Assembly (NCBI GenBank): GCA_964523795.1
Contig: CAZGAO010000021.1
Location: 1 to 63,769 of the forward strand
DNA length: 63,769 nucleotides
DNA from: SABY01 sp964523795
Lineage (GTDB): Bacteria > Bacteroidota > Bacteroidia > Bacteroidales > 4484-276
Direction: 5' to 3'
Shown here: in pieces, positions 16,581 through 26,000 of the stretch
Position numbering within the stretch: the stretch's first letter is position 1
Layout: each line of letters opens with the position of its first letter
Made by a program: the position numbers and the translations under genes
Notes under the pieces: model-generated
What the model saw: the letters and a program-made list of their open reading frames with translations, nothing else
What the model was told of the DNA's origin: nothing
Database searches by the model: none

Positions 16581-18107
16581 TTAAGGAAAATACTTCGCGT
16601 TGCGGTAGATGTAAATGGTTTCGTTTACATTAAAGGGATTGAGCCAGTGGAGCACTTTATCCACAAAGCCCGGCTGTATCTCGGCTTCAAATTCAAGCTG
16701 AGGCATCAGTGTCTTTGCCTGATTTACCCGCGCCTCCAAATTGTCATCGCGAAAAAACAGTACAAAGCGGGGTTCCAGCTCGGGATGCTCGACAAAGTTG
16801 GGCAGATTTTCCGCAGGGTCGGCCTGGCTTAGCTCGTGGCGTTCGATCCATTGACCCAGATAAAACTGTGGCATAATCTGGATGCTGGTGCCATTGGTAT
16901 TTTCGAGCAGGATGGCTTTAACATTTTCATATTTATACAAATAGCTCATGGCTTCCACCCTGGCACGTTTGGAGTACATGGTGGTAACCGGGAAAAGCAG
17001 GATAAGATTTACAATCCAGAAAAACACCCACCCACCACGGAAAACCTTCCGGTGCCGCATCAGGAAAGGCCGGGAGTGCATCAGCTCGTACCAGCCTGCT
17101 GCACCCAAAACGATGAGGAAGGGGACGATGGTAAGGATAAAACGCTCCTGCTTGTTTGGGAAGTAAGAGTGAAAAGCCAGAAAGATAAGGAGCGGTAAAA
17201 AAATGAGCAGCCGTTTTTTCCAGTTTTTGAAAATACCCACAAACAGAAAAACACTAACCGGCGGAAGGAGCAGGCCAAAGAGCAGTAGTAAATAATTGTA
17301 CCAGTCGCCAGTGATGTAGGCGTTGCGATATTCGATATTGTAGCTCACATATTCGATAAACTCGGCAAAGGGATAGCCCCACACGAGCAAATCGATTATC
17401 CCTTGTAAGAGGAAAACGGCAATAAAATATCCAATCCCAAAAAATACAGCCTGACGAATTTTTTTCTGAAAAAGCAGGGCAAGCCCCATGCCTCCGGCGT
17501 ATATCAGCGTTTGGTAGCGCAGCGAAAACGAAATGCCTGCAATCAATCCTGCCCACAAAAAGGGCATTATTATTTTGCCCCTGTTTTCTGCTTTAATAAT
17601 CATCCAGGTGCTGACAAAGAGAAAGGGGATGGAGACGATTTCTACAAGATTGCGTACGCTAAGCCAGGGCATGAACCAAAAAACGGCTAGCAGCAATCCG
17701 GCGAGGCGTGCCGGTTTTTTGCCTGCCCACCGTTCGGTGATGCGGTAGCCCAGCACAACGATGATCATCGAAAAGGCAGCATGGATCAGGCGCACCAAAG
17801 TCATTTTTAGCTGAGGGTCGTTCAGATGCAGCCATTTAAAAAAAGTGAAGAGCAGAAAGTGGAAACCGGCATATACGAAGGTGTGCCCGGTGGGGCCGTT
17901 GTTTTGTGGCGACGAGGGAAGCCAGTGGTTGAAGTTGCCGCCATCCACCCAGGATTGGGCTATTTCGATTACCAGAAAATGATCGTCCAACATGCCCCAG
18001 CCACGAGCAAAGATTATGGCTGTAAGGCGAACGATCGCCGCTATCCATACGATGAGTGTCAGGGGCTTTTGTTCCCAGAGTTCAAGAATATTTGTTTTGA
18101 TTTTCAT
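16581..18107 (-). CDS. Membrane mannosyltransferase-like protein, GT22/Alg9-like
   Basis: This 508-residue multi-pass protein has an Asp-Asp motif in the first loop (GWGMLDDHFLVIEIAQSW, about residues 38-55). A later NKQERFIL motif (about residue 320) resembles the HKEeRFI signature of GT22 (Alg9/PIG-B) enzymes. About ten hydrophobic segments precede a short soluble tail. Family members move sugars from polyprenyl-phosphate donors on the outer face of the inner membrane. It is the same length as its downstream neighbour but of a different family. The 255-nt spacer between them has small palindromes only. Confidence 0.65.
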   Translation of the reverse strand: MKIKTNILELWEQKPLTLIVWIAAIVRLTAIIFARGWGMLDDHFLVIEIAQSWVDGGNFNHWLPSSPQNNGPTGHTFVYAGFHFLLFTFFKWLHLNDPQLKMTLVRLIHAAFSMIIVVLGYRITERWAGKKPARLAGLLLAVFWFMPWLSVRNLVEIVSIPFLFVSTWMIIKAENRGKIIMPFLWAGLIAGISFSLRYQTLIYAGGMGLALLFQKKIRQAVFFGIGYFIAVFLLQGIIDLLVWGYPFAEFIEYVSYNIEYRNAYITGDWYNYLLLLFGLLLPPVSVFLFVGIFKNWKKRLLIFLPLLIFLAFHSYFPNKQERFILTIVPFLIVLGAAGWYELMHSRPFLMRHRKVFRGGWVFFWIVNLILLFPVTTMYSKRARVEAMSYLYKYENVKAILLENTNGTSIQIMPQFYLGQWIERHELSQADPAENLPNFVEHPELEPRFVLFFRDDNLEARVNQAKTLMPQLEFEAEIQPGFVDKVLHWLNPFNVNETIYIYRNAKYFP

Positions 18108-18155
18108 TGTTGAGGTTTGCCTTGCATGATCTGCTTAGCAGAAAAGCAATGGGCA

Positions 18156-18749
18156 TTATTTTTCGTGCAGGCAAATCAATGTTTTAATCTGTGCCAGGTT
18201 TTGCGCCTTGCCTTGGTTGCGCGATTGGATGGCCGCCTGCGTAAAATAGCTGTGTTCTTCCAAAAATTTAACCTGCAGTTCATACCATTCGCGCAGCGTC
18301 ATCGGCATTACCTCTAGCACCAGCCATTCCAGTTTAAGGCGGTGCGATATCATGTAAAAGTCTTTACGACCCAAATAATCCAGGTCGGCATCGCAGAGTA
18401 TTTTGGCGAGCATGCCCGAAGCACTCTGGGGTAATTTGGTGGTCATAATCATATCACAAATTGCATCGATGCTGCTTTGCGAATAGCCGTATTTGGGGAG
18501 GGTTTCGATAACAATTTCGCACGAGGCTTCTTCGTGTCCTTTGTATGTGCGCATCATTCCTGAATCGTGAAAGAGTGCTGCGGTTTCAATCAAGGTAGTT
18601 TCGTGTGCTTCCACCTTTTCTAAACCGGCAATGCGTTGCGCCGACAAATAAACATCGAGGGTATGGTTGATATCATGGTAATACAAGTGGGGCTGCAGCT
18701 CTTTTTCGAGTCTGTTCAAAATATATGCTTTGGCCCCGTCGAAATCCAT
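18156..18749 (-). CDS. HD-domain phosphohydrolase
   Basis: A 197-residue protein with the metal-binding HD set: H in YYHDINHT (about residues 23-30), HD in ALFHDSGM (about 61-68), H in YKGHEEAS and a distal D in CDADLDYLG (about 122-130). This is a stand-alone HD phosphohydrolase; a nucleotide substrate is possible but is not defined by the sequence. It is followed by the glycosyltransferase gene after 48 nt and preceded by a clear terminator, so it likely starts its own transcript. Confidence 0.75.
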   Translation of the reverse strand: MDFDGAKAYILNRLEKELQPHLYYHDINHTLDVYLSAQRIAGLEKVEAHETTLIETAALFHDSGMMRTYKGHEEASCEIVIETLPKYGYSQSSIDAICDMIMTTKLPQSASGMLAKILCDADLDYLGRKDFYMISHRLKLEWLVLEVMPMTLREWYELQVKFLEEHSYFTQAAIQSRNQGKAQNLAQIKTLICLHEK

Positions 18750-18778
18750 GCAGTTTTATTAGCTAAGTGATTATTGAT

Positions 18779-18812
18779 AAAAAAAAGAAGCCGGAAACAT
18801 CAATTCCGGCTT
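18779..18812 (-). terminator. Intrinsic terminator of the universal stress protein gene
   Basis: Read leftwards, AAGCCGGAA (18812-18804) pairs with TTCCGGCTT (18796-18788) across an 8-nt loop and is followed by a run of T (CTTTTTTTTAT). It lies 32 nt past the stop of the gene at 18844. Confidence 0.75.
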
Positions 18813-18843
18813 TCCGTATTTTAGTTTTTTGCGGAGTATGATA

Positions 18844-19683
18844 TTAATACGACACGATTTTTTGCCAGTTAAATCTCCGGGGATTTATACACATCACCGG
18901 GATTTGCGAGCCGTTGAAGATGATTTGCTCATCCCACGAACCCAGAATAAAGCGTTTAAAACTTTGGTCGGGGTCGGTCATAATCATAATCAGGTCTGCA
19001 TTATTTGAAGTTGCGTAATCGACCACCTGCTTGGCAAAGTTGGCGTTTTTTTGCGCTACTCTAACGGTGTAGGTGATTTCGTTTTTCTGAAAAAATTCGG
19101 TGATTTGCTCAACAGCACTATCGATATGCTCGCCCGACATTTGCAAAATGTGAATTTCTGATTTGAACTGCTTGGCAATGTGGGCAGCCCATTTTGTTTT
19201 TTCCCAGGGACCGGCATCGCTGGTAATTGGGAGGACGATATGGCCGTAGCCTTGGCCGAAAGTGCGCTTTTGCACCACAATAACCGGTGCAGGCGAACTG
19301 GTTACTACTTTCAGGGCATAGCTTCCGGTAAGGTGCTGGATACCCGATTTGCCGTGGGTGCCGAGGTACAAAAGGTTAGCTCCAATATCTTTGGCTACCT
19401 CGCTGATGGTTGTGAATATGGAACCTTCGCGGGCAATTCCCTCAGCTTCGATGCCATAGTCGGCTTTAAGGCCGGTTACAATTTCGTTCAATTTTTCTTC
19501 GATGGCCTTGCTGCCCAGGTCTTCTTTTTTCAATTGCGCCTTGGTGTTACTATCGATAACATGCAAAACCACAATTTTATAAGTCAGAAATTTTGCTGCT
19601 TCGGCAGCCTGGCTGATGGCATTGTCGCCTACTTCGGTAAAGTCGGTAGGTACCAGTACAATGTTATTCATATTTTCGGTCAT
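18844..19683 (-). CDS. Tandem-domain universal stress protein
   Basis: This 279-residue protein contains two UspA folds. Domain 1 (about 1-145) starts NIVLVPTDFTEVGDNAI and ends with the nucleotide-binding G-x2-G-x9-G-S/T-like stretch GTHGKSGIQHLTGSYALKV...PAPVIVV. Domain 2 (about 150-279) is more degenerate and ends SWDEQIIFNGSQIPVMCI. Family members respond to starvation or redox stress; domain 1 may bind ATP. It stands alone between a terminator downstream and a TATTTTTG box 49 nt upstream (19739-19732). Confidence 0.85.
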   Translation of the reverse strand: MTENMNNIVLVPTDFTEVGDNAISQAAEAAKFLTYKIVVLHVIDSNTKAQLKKEDLGSKAIEEKLNEIVTGLKADYGIEAEGIAREGSIFTTISEVAKDIGANLLYLGTHGKSGIQHLTGSYALKVVTSSPAPVIVVQKRTFGQGYGHIVLPITSDAGPWEKTKWAAHIAKQFKSEIHILQMSGEHIDSAVEQITEFFQKNEITYTVRVAQKNANFAKQVVDYATSNNADLIMIMTDPDQSFKRFILGSWDEQIIFNGSQIPVMCINPRRFNWQKIVSY

Positions 19684-19731
19684 AATGCTTTAAATTAATA
19701 TGTGTGCGCAGTTTATTCGATTGATAAGCCA

Positions 19732-19739
19732 CAAAAATA
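19732..19739 (-). promoter_or_regulatory. Candidate -7 box for the universal stress protein gene
   Basis: The minus strand reads TATTTTTG, 49 nt upstream of the start codon. A TTG occurs 15 bp further upstream, closer than the usual 19 bp, so only the -7 element is convincing. Confidence 0.45.
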
Positions 19740-19781
19740 GAATTTTTTTATTTGCAATTACTGATAATAAAAATTTCCGTC

Positions 19782-20960
19782 TTAATTATTGTTGACGGCA
19801 ATATCCTTATCCTTTACCACTTCCTCTTTCAATACAGCGTACATCTGTTTTACTATCGAGGCCACGGGAGCATTGGTGTTGCTAAGCAAAATAATGGTCA
19901 TCTCATCTTCTACATAGCGGGTAAGGCTGGCTGTAAAGCCGTTCCAAAGCCCGTTGTGATAGACCACTTTTTTTCCGTCTATTTCTTTCAGTCGCCAGCC
20001 AAAGCCGTAATCGTATGCTCTTCCCCGCGAGGATTTTGCCTTGGTAAAGGCAGCCTGCATCAACGAATCGCTAATAAGGGCAGACCTGTAAAGTGCGCGA
20101 TCCCATTTCAGCAAATCTTCGGCTGTAGTATAAATACTTTTGTCGCCCAGGACTTCATCCAGCGGATTGTGTTCAAACTTGCGGTAGCGCCAGCCCTTGC
20201 GCGTAAAGCCCGTGGCAATATTACTGATTGTGTCCATCACCGCCGGGTTCCAGGCACAAGTGTGTTGCATCCCCAGGGGATCAAAAATTTCATCCTTAAC
20301 GAAAGTATAAAATGGCTTCCCCGAAACGTGCTCCACCACCAGGGCAAGCATGGCATAGCCCGTATTGCTGTACAAATGCCGCCTTCCCGGCCGGAAGTTT
20401 AGCTGCGGGTTGTGTTCGTTAATCAATTTTAATACATCCTGGTTGTTGATGGGCTTATCCTTTTCCCAATGATGATCCACATAGTACATATAGTTTTGCA
20501 TCCCGGCGGTGTGCTGCATCATTTGGCGGATAGTGATGTTATCGAAGGGGAATTCGGGTAGGTAGTGTTTCACGGTGTCATCCAGGTTTAACGCACCGCG
20601 TTGGTGCAAAATCAAAACTGCCATGGCGGTAAAACTCTTGCTCACCGAGGCAATCTGAAAAACTGTGTTAAAGTCCAGTTTGGTTTTTTGATACAAATCG
20701 GCATAGCCGTTCGAGAATTCAAAAATGGGGAAGCCTTCCAGTGCCACCAGTGCGTTTCCATTAAAACGGTATTTTTTCAATACCTTGGCCAGGAGGCTGT
20801 CGATGTGGACGATTTGAGCGGAATCGATGGGTTGGATAAACTCAGGGATTTCCTCGCTAAGGGTATCTAAAACCGTAGGATTAGTTTGAGTAGCGGGATG
20901 GTTGCAGCTTAGCAATAAAAAAAGTAAGGCAAGAAAAAGATTCCTGTATTTTATCATCAT
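19782..20960 (-). CDS. Serine hydrolase lipoprotein, class C beta-lactamase fold
   Basis: A 392-residue protein with a lipoprotein signal (LALLFLLLSCNHP, Cys about residue 19). The catalytic set of the beta-lactamase-related family is visible: S-x-x-K in SVSKSFTAM (about residues 107-115), Y-x-N in YSNTGYAML (about 195) and a C-terminal H-x-G in VVYHNGLWNG. Family members include esterases, D-aminopeptidases and D,D-peptidases; no substrate can be named. Secretion as a lipoprotein suggests a periplasmic or outer-membrane role. Confidence 0.8.
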   Translation of the reverse strand: MMIKYRNLFLALLFLLLSCNHPATQTNPTVLDTLSEEIPEFIQPIDSAQIVHIDSLLAKVLKKYRFNGNALVALEGFPIFEFSNGYADLYQKTKLDFNTVFQIASVSKSFTAMAVLILHQRGALNLDDTVKHYLPEFPFDNITIRQMMQHTAGMQNYMYYVDHHWEKDKPINNQDVLKLINEHNPQLNFRPGRRHLYSNTGYAMLALVVEHVSGKPFYTFVKDEIFDPLGMQHTCAWNPAVMDTISNIATGFTRKGWRYRKFEHNPLDEVLGDKSIYTTAEDLLKWDRALYRSALISDSLMQAAFTKAKSSRGRAYDYGFGWRLKEIDGKKVVYHNGLWNGFTASLTRYVEDEMTIILLSNTNAPVASIVKQMYAVLKEEVVKDKDIAVNNN

Positions 20961-21022
20961 CCAAAAAAAATTCCAATTCCAGCGGGCAAAAGTATTGTTT
21001 TTCTCAAAACCGGGTTTCTTTT

Positions 21023-21064
21023 GATGTCAGATTTCAGATGTCCGATGTAAGATTTTAGATTTGG
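21023..21064. repeat. Heptad repeat (GATNNNN phase), 6 units
   Basis: Six 7-mers read GATGTCA, GATTTCA, GATGTCC, GATGTAA, GATTTTA and GATTTGG. The first three are identical to those at 60632-60652. It lies in the 479-nt gene-free stretch 20961-21439, which otherwise holds the 33-nt palindrome at 21388. Confidence 0.6.
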
Positions 21065-21387
21065 GGTGAGGATCAAAGTAAAAGATGAAAGACAAAATTT
21101 AAAAAATCGGGTTTCGAAAAATAGGAGCAGGGCATCTCTTTTTATCATACACAGGACATCGAAAGGTTAGAATATCTAAACCTTATCAATAGTAAAAAAA
21201 CCTCTTAGTAGAAAAGATGGCTCCAATGCACCTTAACCTTACCTTATTTATATCGGTGCTAACAAATAAACTTGCGGTGGTTTCAGATTTGGTCACCCCG
21301 TGAATAAGTTCGGGCGAAGGTGCGTAGTTTAAAATTATGCTATGTGTTTGTGGAGGATTCATGGGGTGACTTTCTGGATTTTCTGAA

Positions 21388-21420
21388 AGCCAGGGTTTCA
21401 CTTAAAGTGAAGCCCTGGCT
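21388..21420. repeat. 33-nt palindrome shared with 60531-60563
   Basis: The palindrome starts AGCCAGGGTTTCACT and ends AGTGAAGCCCTGGCT around a short centre, with one G-T wobble in the stem. An identical 33-nt copy lies at 60531-60563. Here it sits just past the stop of the pseudouridine synthase gene and could serve as its terminator. Confidence 0.65.
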
Positions 21421-21439
21421 ATATTAAGTGAAGCCCAGA

Positions 21440-22138
21440 CTAAAAATCGATCCCAAACCCCAAAACTTTAGCAATACGAAAGAACTCATCGCTCTGCCTT
21501 GCTTCGATATTAATTTCAATTCCCAACACCGGGTGGCGAAACCGAACTTGCCGGGCATGGAGCAGCATGGTAGTCATGCCATAATTTTCTTTAAACATCC
21601 GGTTTTGCTTGTTGCAGCCATGCGGTCGGTCGCCAATGATGGGATGCAAAACATGGGCAAGGTGGCGGCGTATCTGGTGCATCCGCCCGGTCTCGGGTTT
21701 TACTTTAAGCAGCGAGTATCGCGAGGTTTCGTGTTTTTGATTAGGGATAATGATTTCGCTACGTTCCAGCGTTTCGTAGCGGGTTAGTGCTTCCTGCATT
21801 TTGCCGTTTTCTTTTTTCAAGGGATAATCAATCACACCTTCATCATCGGTAAAGCCGCGCACGATGGCAAGGTAGCTTTTTTCGATTTCCCCGGTGGCAA
21901 ACATTTTTTGCATCAGCGTATCACTGCTTTTGTCAAGCGAAAAAAGCAGTACCCCCGAAGTTTTACGGTCCAGGCGGTGGGCAGGATACACATGCTGCCC
22001 CAGTTGGTTGCGCAAAATCTGCATGGCAAACTCGCTGGCATCACGCGCCAGCGCACTGCGATGCACCAGCAGCCCATGGGCTTTGTTGATGGCCACAAGA
22101 TGTGGGTCGCGATAAATTATTTCTAAATCTGTCATCAT
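21440..22138 (-). CDS. RluA-family pseudouridine synthase, TruC-like
   Basis: This 232-residue protein has the RluA catalytic block HRLDRKTSGVLLFSLD (about residues 54-69; Asp is the nucleophile of the family). Also present are LVAINKAHGLLVHRS near the N-terminus and the RMHQIRRHLAHVLHPIIGDR motif (about 150-170). It lacks an S4 domain. The HPIIGDRPHGCNKQNR stretch and short length resemble TruC, which modifies U65 of some tRNAs, but an rRNA target is possible. Two adjacent Met codons at the start make the exact start uncertain by one codon. Confidence 0.8.
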   Translation of the reverse strand: MMTDLEIIYRDPHLVAINKAHGLLVHRSALARDASEFAMQILRNQLGQHVYPAHRLDRKTSGVLLFSLDKSSDTLMQKMFATGEIEKSYLAIVRGFTDDEGVIDYPLKKENGKMQEALTRYETLERSEIIIPNQKHETSRYSLLKVKPETGRMHQIRRHLAHVLHPIIGDRPHGCNKQNRMFKENYGMTTMLLHARQVRFRHPVLGIEINIEARQSDEFFRIAKVLGFGIDF

Positions 22139-22208
22139 TTACTGGCAGCAAAGATGCGAAGAAAAAGGGTAGGAAAGTTCAGGCTAAAGGAATTGAGAAG
22201 ATTAGCGG

Positions 22209-22490
22209 TTAAGCCGTCTTACTTTTGGGGGGTGGTTTTGTATAGTCAATTTTTCCGTATTCAAAATCGTGTTCCGTAATCTCTGGATTATCCGAAAAAT
22301 CTATTTTATGGTCATTGTAAACAATCCGTTCTTCGGGCACCATCACGCCATGCTTTCCCAGCAGGATGGCATCCAGCGCATCCACATCCTGGTTTATTAA
22401 ATCAATCGTGTAATGCTTTGTGAATTTATTGTTTCTAATCAGCCCAATGGCCTCTTTTATTGATACTGTTTCCGTTTTCATCCCATTCAA
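22209..22490 (-). CDS. Small conserved-looking hypothetical protein
   Basis: A 93-residue acidic/polar protein with no membrane segment. It begins MNGMKTETVSIKEAIG, so Met4 is an alternative start. It contains LINQDVDALDAILLGKHGV and ends in a Pro/Lys tail (YTKPPPKSKTA). I do not recognise the family. Codon use and a clean 70-nt gap to the pseudouridine synthase suggest a real gene. Confidence 0.5.
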   Translation of the reverse strand: MNGMKTETVSIKEAIGLIRNNKFTKHYTIDLINQDVDALDAILLGKHGVMVPEERIVYNDHKIDFSDNPEITEHDFEYGKIDYTKPPPKSKTA

Positions 22491-23031
22491 ATTTCACTGT
22501 TGCTATTGCTAATTAAATTTAAATTAAAAATATTATTTTTATGATTATCATTTTTAGGGCAAAAAAAACATTTTTGAAGTTCCACAAAGTTAATTGATTT
22601 AAATGAAAATGCCATGCAACTATTAGGAATCGATATAAATTACAACTATTTTTTCAAAACGCTTAATCGTAAAATGGCTACGCTTAATCCAAAAATAGCT
22701 GCACTCAATGCCAAAATCCCTACTTATGCACTTTTTTGGATATGTTATGGATATTTTTTTATCTCTAAAATTTTATTTTATTTTGAAAGGCAAAACTTTG
22801 CGGGAGAAAAAACCTGATAGGCTTGTGCTTTTTGCAGATCTAGTATTTCGTAGGATGAAGGGATGAACTGTTGAACTGGAACTACTCGAGTGTACTATTT
22901 ATAAAGGAACAATAACTGCCCCAAACTGATCCAAAAAGCAGGGACGGATTCCGAAAGGGCTTTAGAGAAAGGAATTTTAAATATTATGAATAAAAATACA
23001 CGGACGTTTTTAACCTAAAATTTTATCTATT
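22491..23031. other. Gene-free AT-rich stretch
   Basis: No convincing gene, RNA or strong palindrome was found in these 541 nt. A 67-codon plus-strand frame (22614-22817) has repetitive low-complexity codons (RKMATLNPKIAALNAKIP) and no family resemblance. The leader of the large gene at 23032 must lie in the right-hand part. Confidence 0.5.
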
Positions 23032-26000
23032 ATGAAACATTTTAAATTTATTTTCACAGTAACTTTCGCATTGGTTGTGTGTTTTGCATCCAATGTAAGT
23101 GCACAAAATGTAAATGCCGATCCGGTTAAACAGGAAAAGGGTCAACTGCTTGAATACAAACCAGTACAGAGAAATCAAAGGTTTGTTGAAAAGCTCTTAA
23201 AAACCAAAACCAGGGGTGATGTCATTTTTAGTGAAGATTTTGAAGCCGGGAGTGCGGCATGGAGCCTGGATGGGGAGTGGCAGATTGGGGAGCCTGGTTC
23301 GGGTCCGTATGAGGGATACAATGGCTCATCAAACTGCCTTGCCACAAATTTAGATGGTGTTTACGGGAATGGTGCTAATTATTGGGCCTACCCCACATCA
23401 CCAATTCTGCTGCCGGAAAACAGTGATATCGTTTTAAGTTTTTGGGACTGGTTTAAAATTGAAAGCGGATATGATGATGGAATGGTAAAGATAACTGATG
23501 ATGGAGGCAGCACTTGGAATACCTTGTTATCAGTTGATGGAAATCAGGAGTTCTGGGCTGAAAAAACTATTGACCTTTCGGCTTATTCAGGAGAAGAAGT
23601 TTACCTGGCATTTAATTTTACCAGTGATGGCTCCGTAACACATAATGGGTGGTATATTGATGATATTACAATTACTTCCGAAGAACCGACCCCACTCTCA
23701 CTAACTATCCTAAGTTTGAATTCGCAAAATTTCCCATTTATTTATGCCAATGTAAGTGTGGATTCCTTGGAAATTGGTACGCCTCATTTGACACAGAGTA
23801 ATTTTGAGGTTTTTGAAAACAACCTTGTGCAATCCGATTATTTTGAAGTGTTACCTCCAAATACCGGTTCGGGTACCCGACTTGCAGATATCGTATTTCT
23901 TGTTGATAATAGCGGAAGTTTTGATGTTTACCAGAATGCGGTGGAAGAAAATATGTATGAATTTATCGATGCACTAATAATATCAGATATCGATTTTTCA
24001 CTTGGCCTTTGTAGGTTTGGGCAAAATATGTATGGAGGCGACCCTATACTTGAAGACGGAGGGCAATTGACCCAGGATGCACCGTATTTTCGCGATAATG
24101 TTTGGCAAAGAAATGTTGTCGATGGGGGAACAGAACCTGCCTATGACGCTATTTATGAATCTACTTTGGGATTTAATTTCAGACCGGGTTCTCAAAAAGT
24201 GTTCATCATTCTGGCCGATGAATATCCAAATCAAGGGCAAATTTCTTTTGACCAAGCTTTAGAAGCCTGCCTGAATAATTCTGTTAATTTATTTGCACTA
24301 ACCACTAATGAATCTCAAGCCTTAAATGATATAGCAGTTGCCACAGATGGAAATTATTATTATATTCTGGATCCATTCGAAGATATTTTGGATGATATCT
24401 CTGGTAATATTGCAAACTCTTATCTGATAAAATACAAGTCGAGCGATCCTTACTTTAATGGTATCCTTAGACACGTAGATATAGTAGCGAATTATTTTGG
24501 CGAAACGGCCAATGATACCACTTCCTATCTTCCTGGATCAGTGCCTAAAATTTTTAGGACACCGGCTACTATCGAATTACATGAGCAGGCTTGGGCCGAA
24601 GGGACGGAGTTTGAAATAGAAGCATGCGTACTCGACTATGTACCCCCTTTCACCGAGGAAGTTGTGCTATTTTATAAAAACACATCAGAAGAAAATTATC
24701 AGCAGGCAGTTTTTACAAATATTTTAGATAGCCTGTGGCAAACAACGATACCAGGATGGGATGTATATACGCCGGGGCTCGATTATTACATTACTGCTAC
24801 CGATGGTCAGGCCACTTCTTCGTTGCCCTCGGTAAATCCAGCCGAGAAACCGTTTCAAATCGCTATCCTGCCAAATGTTGCCCCCGATATTGTGCATACA
24901 CCCATTTCGAGTATCGGTAGTGCAAATTATAATATGCCATTGCAAATAAATGCGGAAATTAGTGATAACACCAATGAATTAGTTTCTACGGTTTTGTTTT
25001 ACCGTAAAATTGGCCAGCTTACCTACCAATTCATCGAAATGATAAATACTGGCGGAGATTCATTTAGTGGAGAAATCCCGGCAGCGTTTGTTACCTTCGA
25101 TGGAATTGATTATTACCTGAGTGCCAAAGATAATTTTGGTGTCGCCAGTACTCATGGCACTTCTGATAGTCCTCATCAAATTATCGAAATAGATTTTATT
25201 CCCTACATAGCTCAGAAATTGGACATTATCAATACTATCCAAAGCTACGAAAGGCCATTTAGCGACGGCTTTTTCTACCAAATCGAGAATGATGCCTTGG
25301 CTTTTGTCGAATCTGTTGCTAATGATACTGTGGGAGGGAATGCAGACCCTGATGACCTTCAGGCCGTTGCCAGGCTTGCCCTTAGCGAATCGGTTACTTC
25401 CGAAGCCCTTTATGGAGTAGATTCCGTTTCTGTTTTTGCCGTAAAAGGCGTGAAATCGGTAATCTTTATGTTTGGTGTTTCCAAGATAACCGGGAAGCTC
25501 AGTAAATGGTTGCGCCATCATGGTTTGCCCAAGCTATCCAATAAACTTGATAACCAAGTAAATGATAAACTGTCGATGGCTATTAATAAAAAACTAACGG
25601 CACTTAATCATGCACTTAAAAGCAAAGTTAATCCGGCACTCAAAGATTTTCTTACCGAGCAACAGTTCATACATTTGAGAAAGCAAGTTGGCAAGGGTAC
25701 CACCACTGCTTTTGATGAATTTTCGGGGGATATTGCGGAGATTGGCATTGGTCAGGTTACCGGGCCGCTATTTGATGCCGGTGAAAATTATTTTAAGGAA
25801 TATTTATTATTCAATGCCTACGATAGTTTTACAGAGCCAAACCAGCAACTGGCACTTAATAATGCGCAAAATCATAATTTTGATTCGGACAATTTTGCGA
25901 ATGCCAAATCTGAGGTCGAAGAGTTGCAACAAGATTTGCAAAGTGCAAATAATATTGCCATTCTGGCGGGCAACTTCCTCGAAACTTCACAGAAATATTT

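Noticed and set aside
22614..22817. 67-codon plus-strand frame with repeated Lys-Met/Ala-Leu-Asn units
   Set aside because: Low complexity, no family, no promoter; likely chance in AT-rich sequence.
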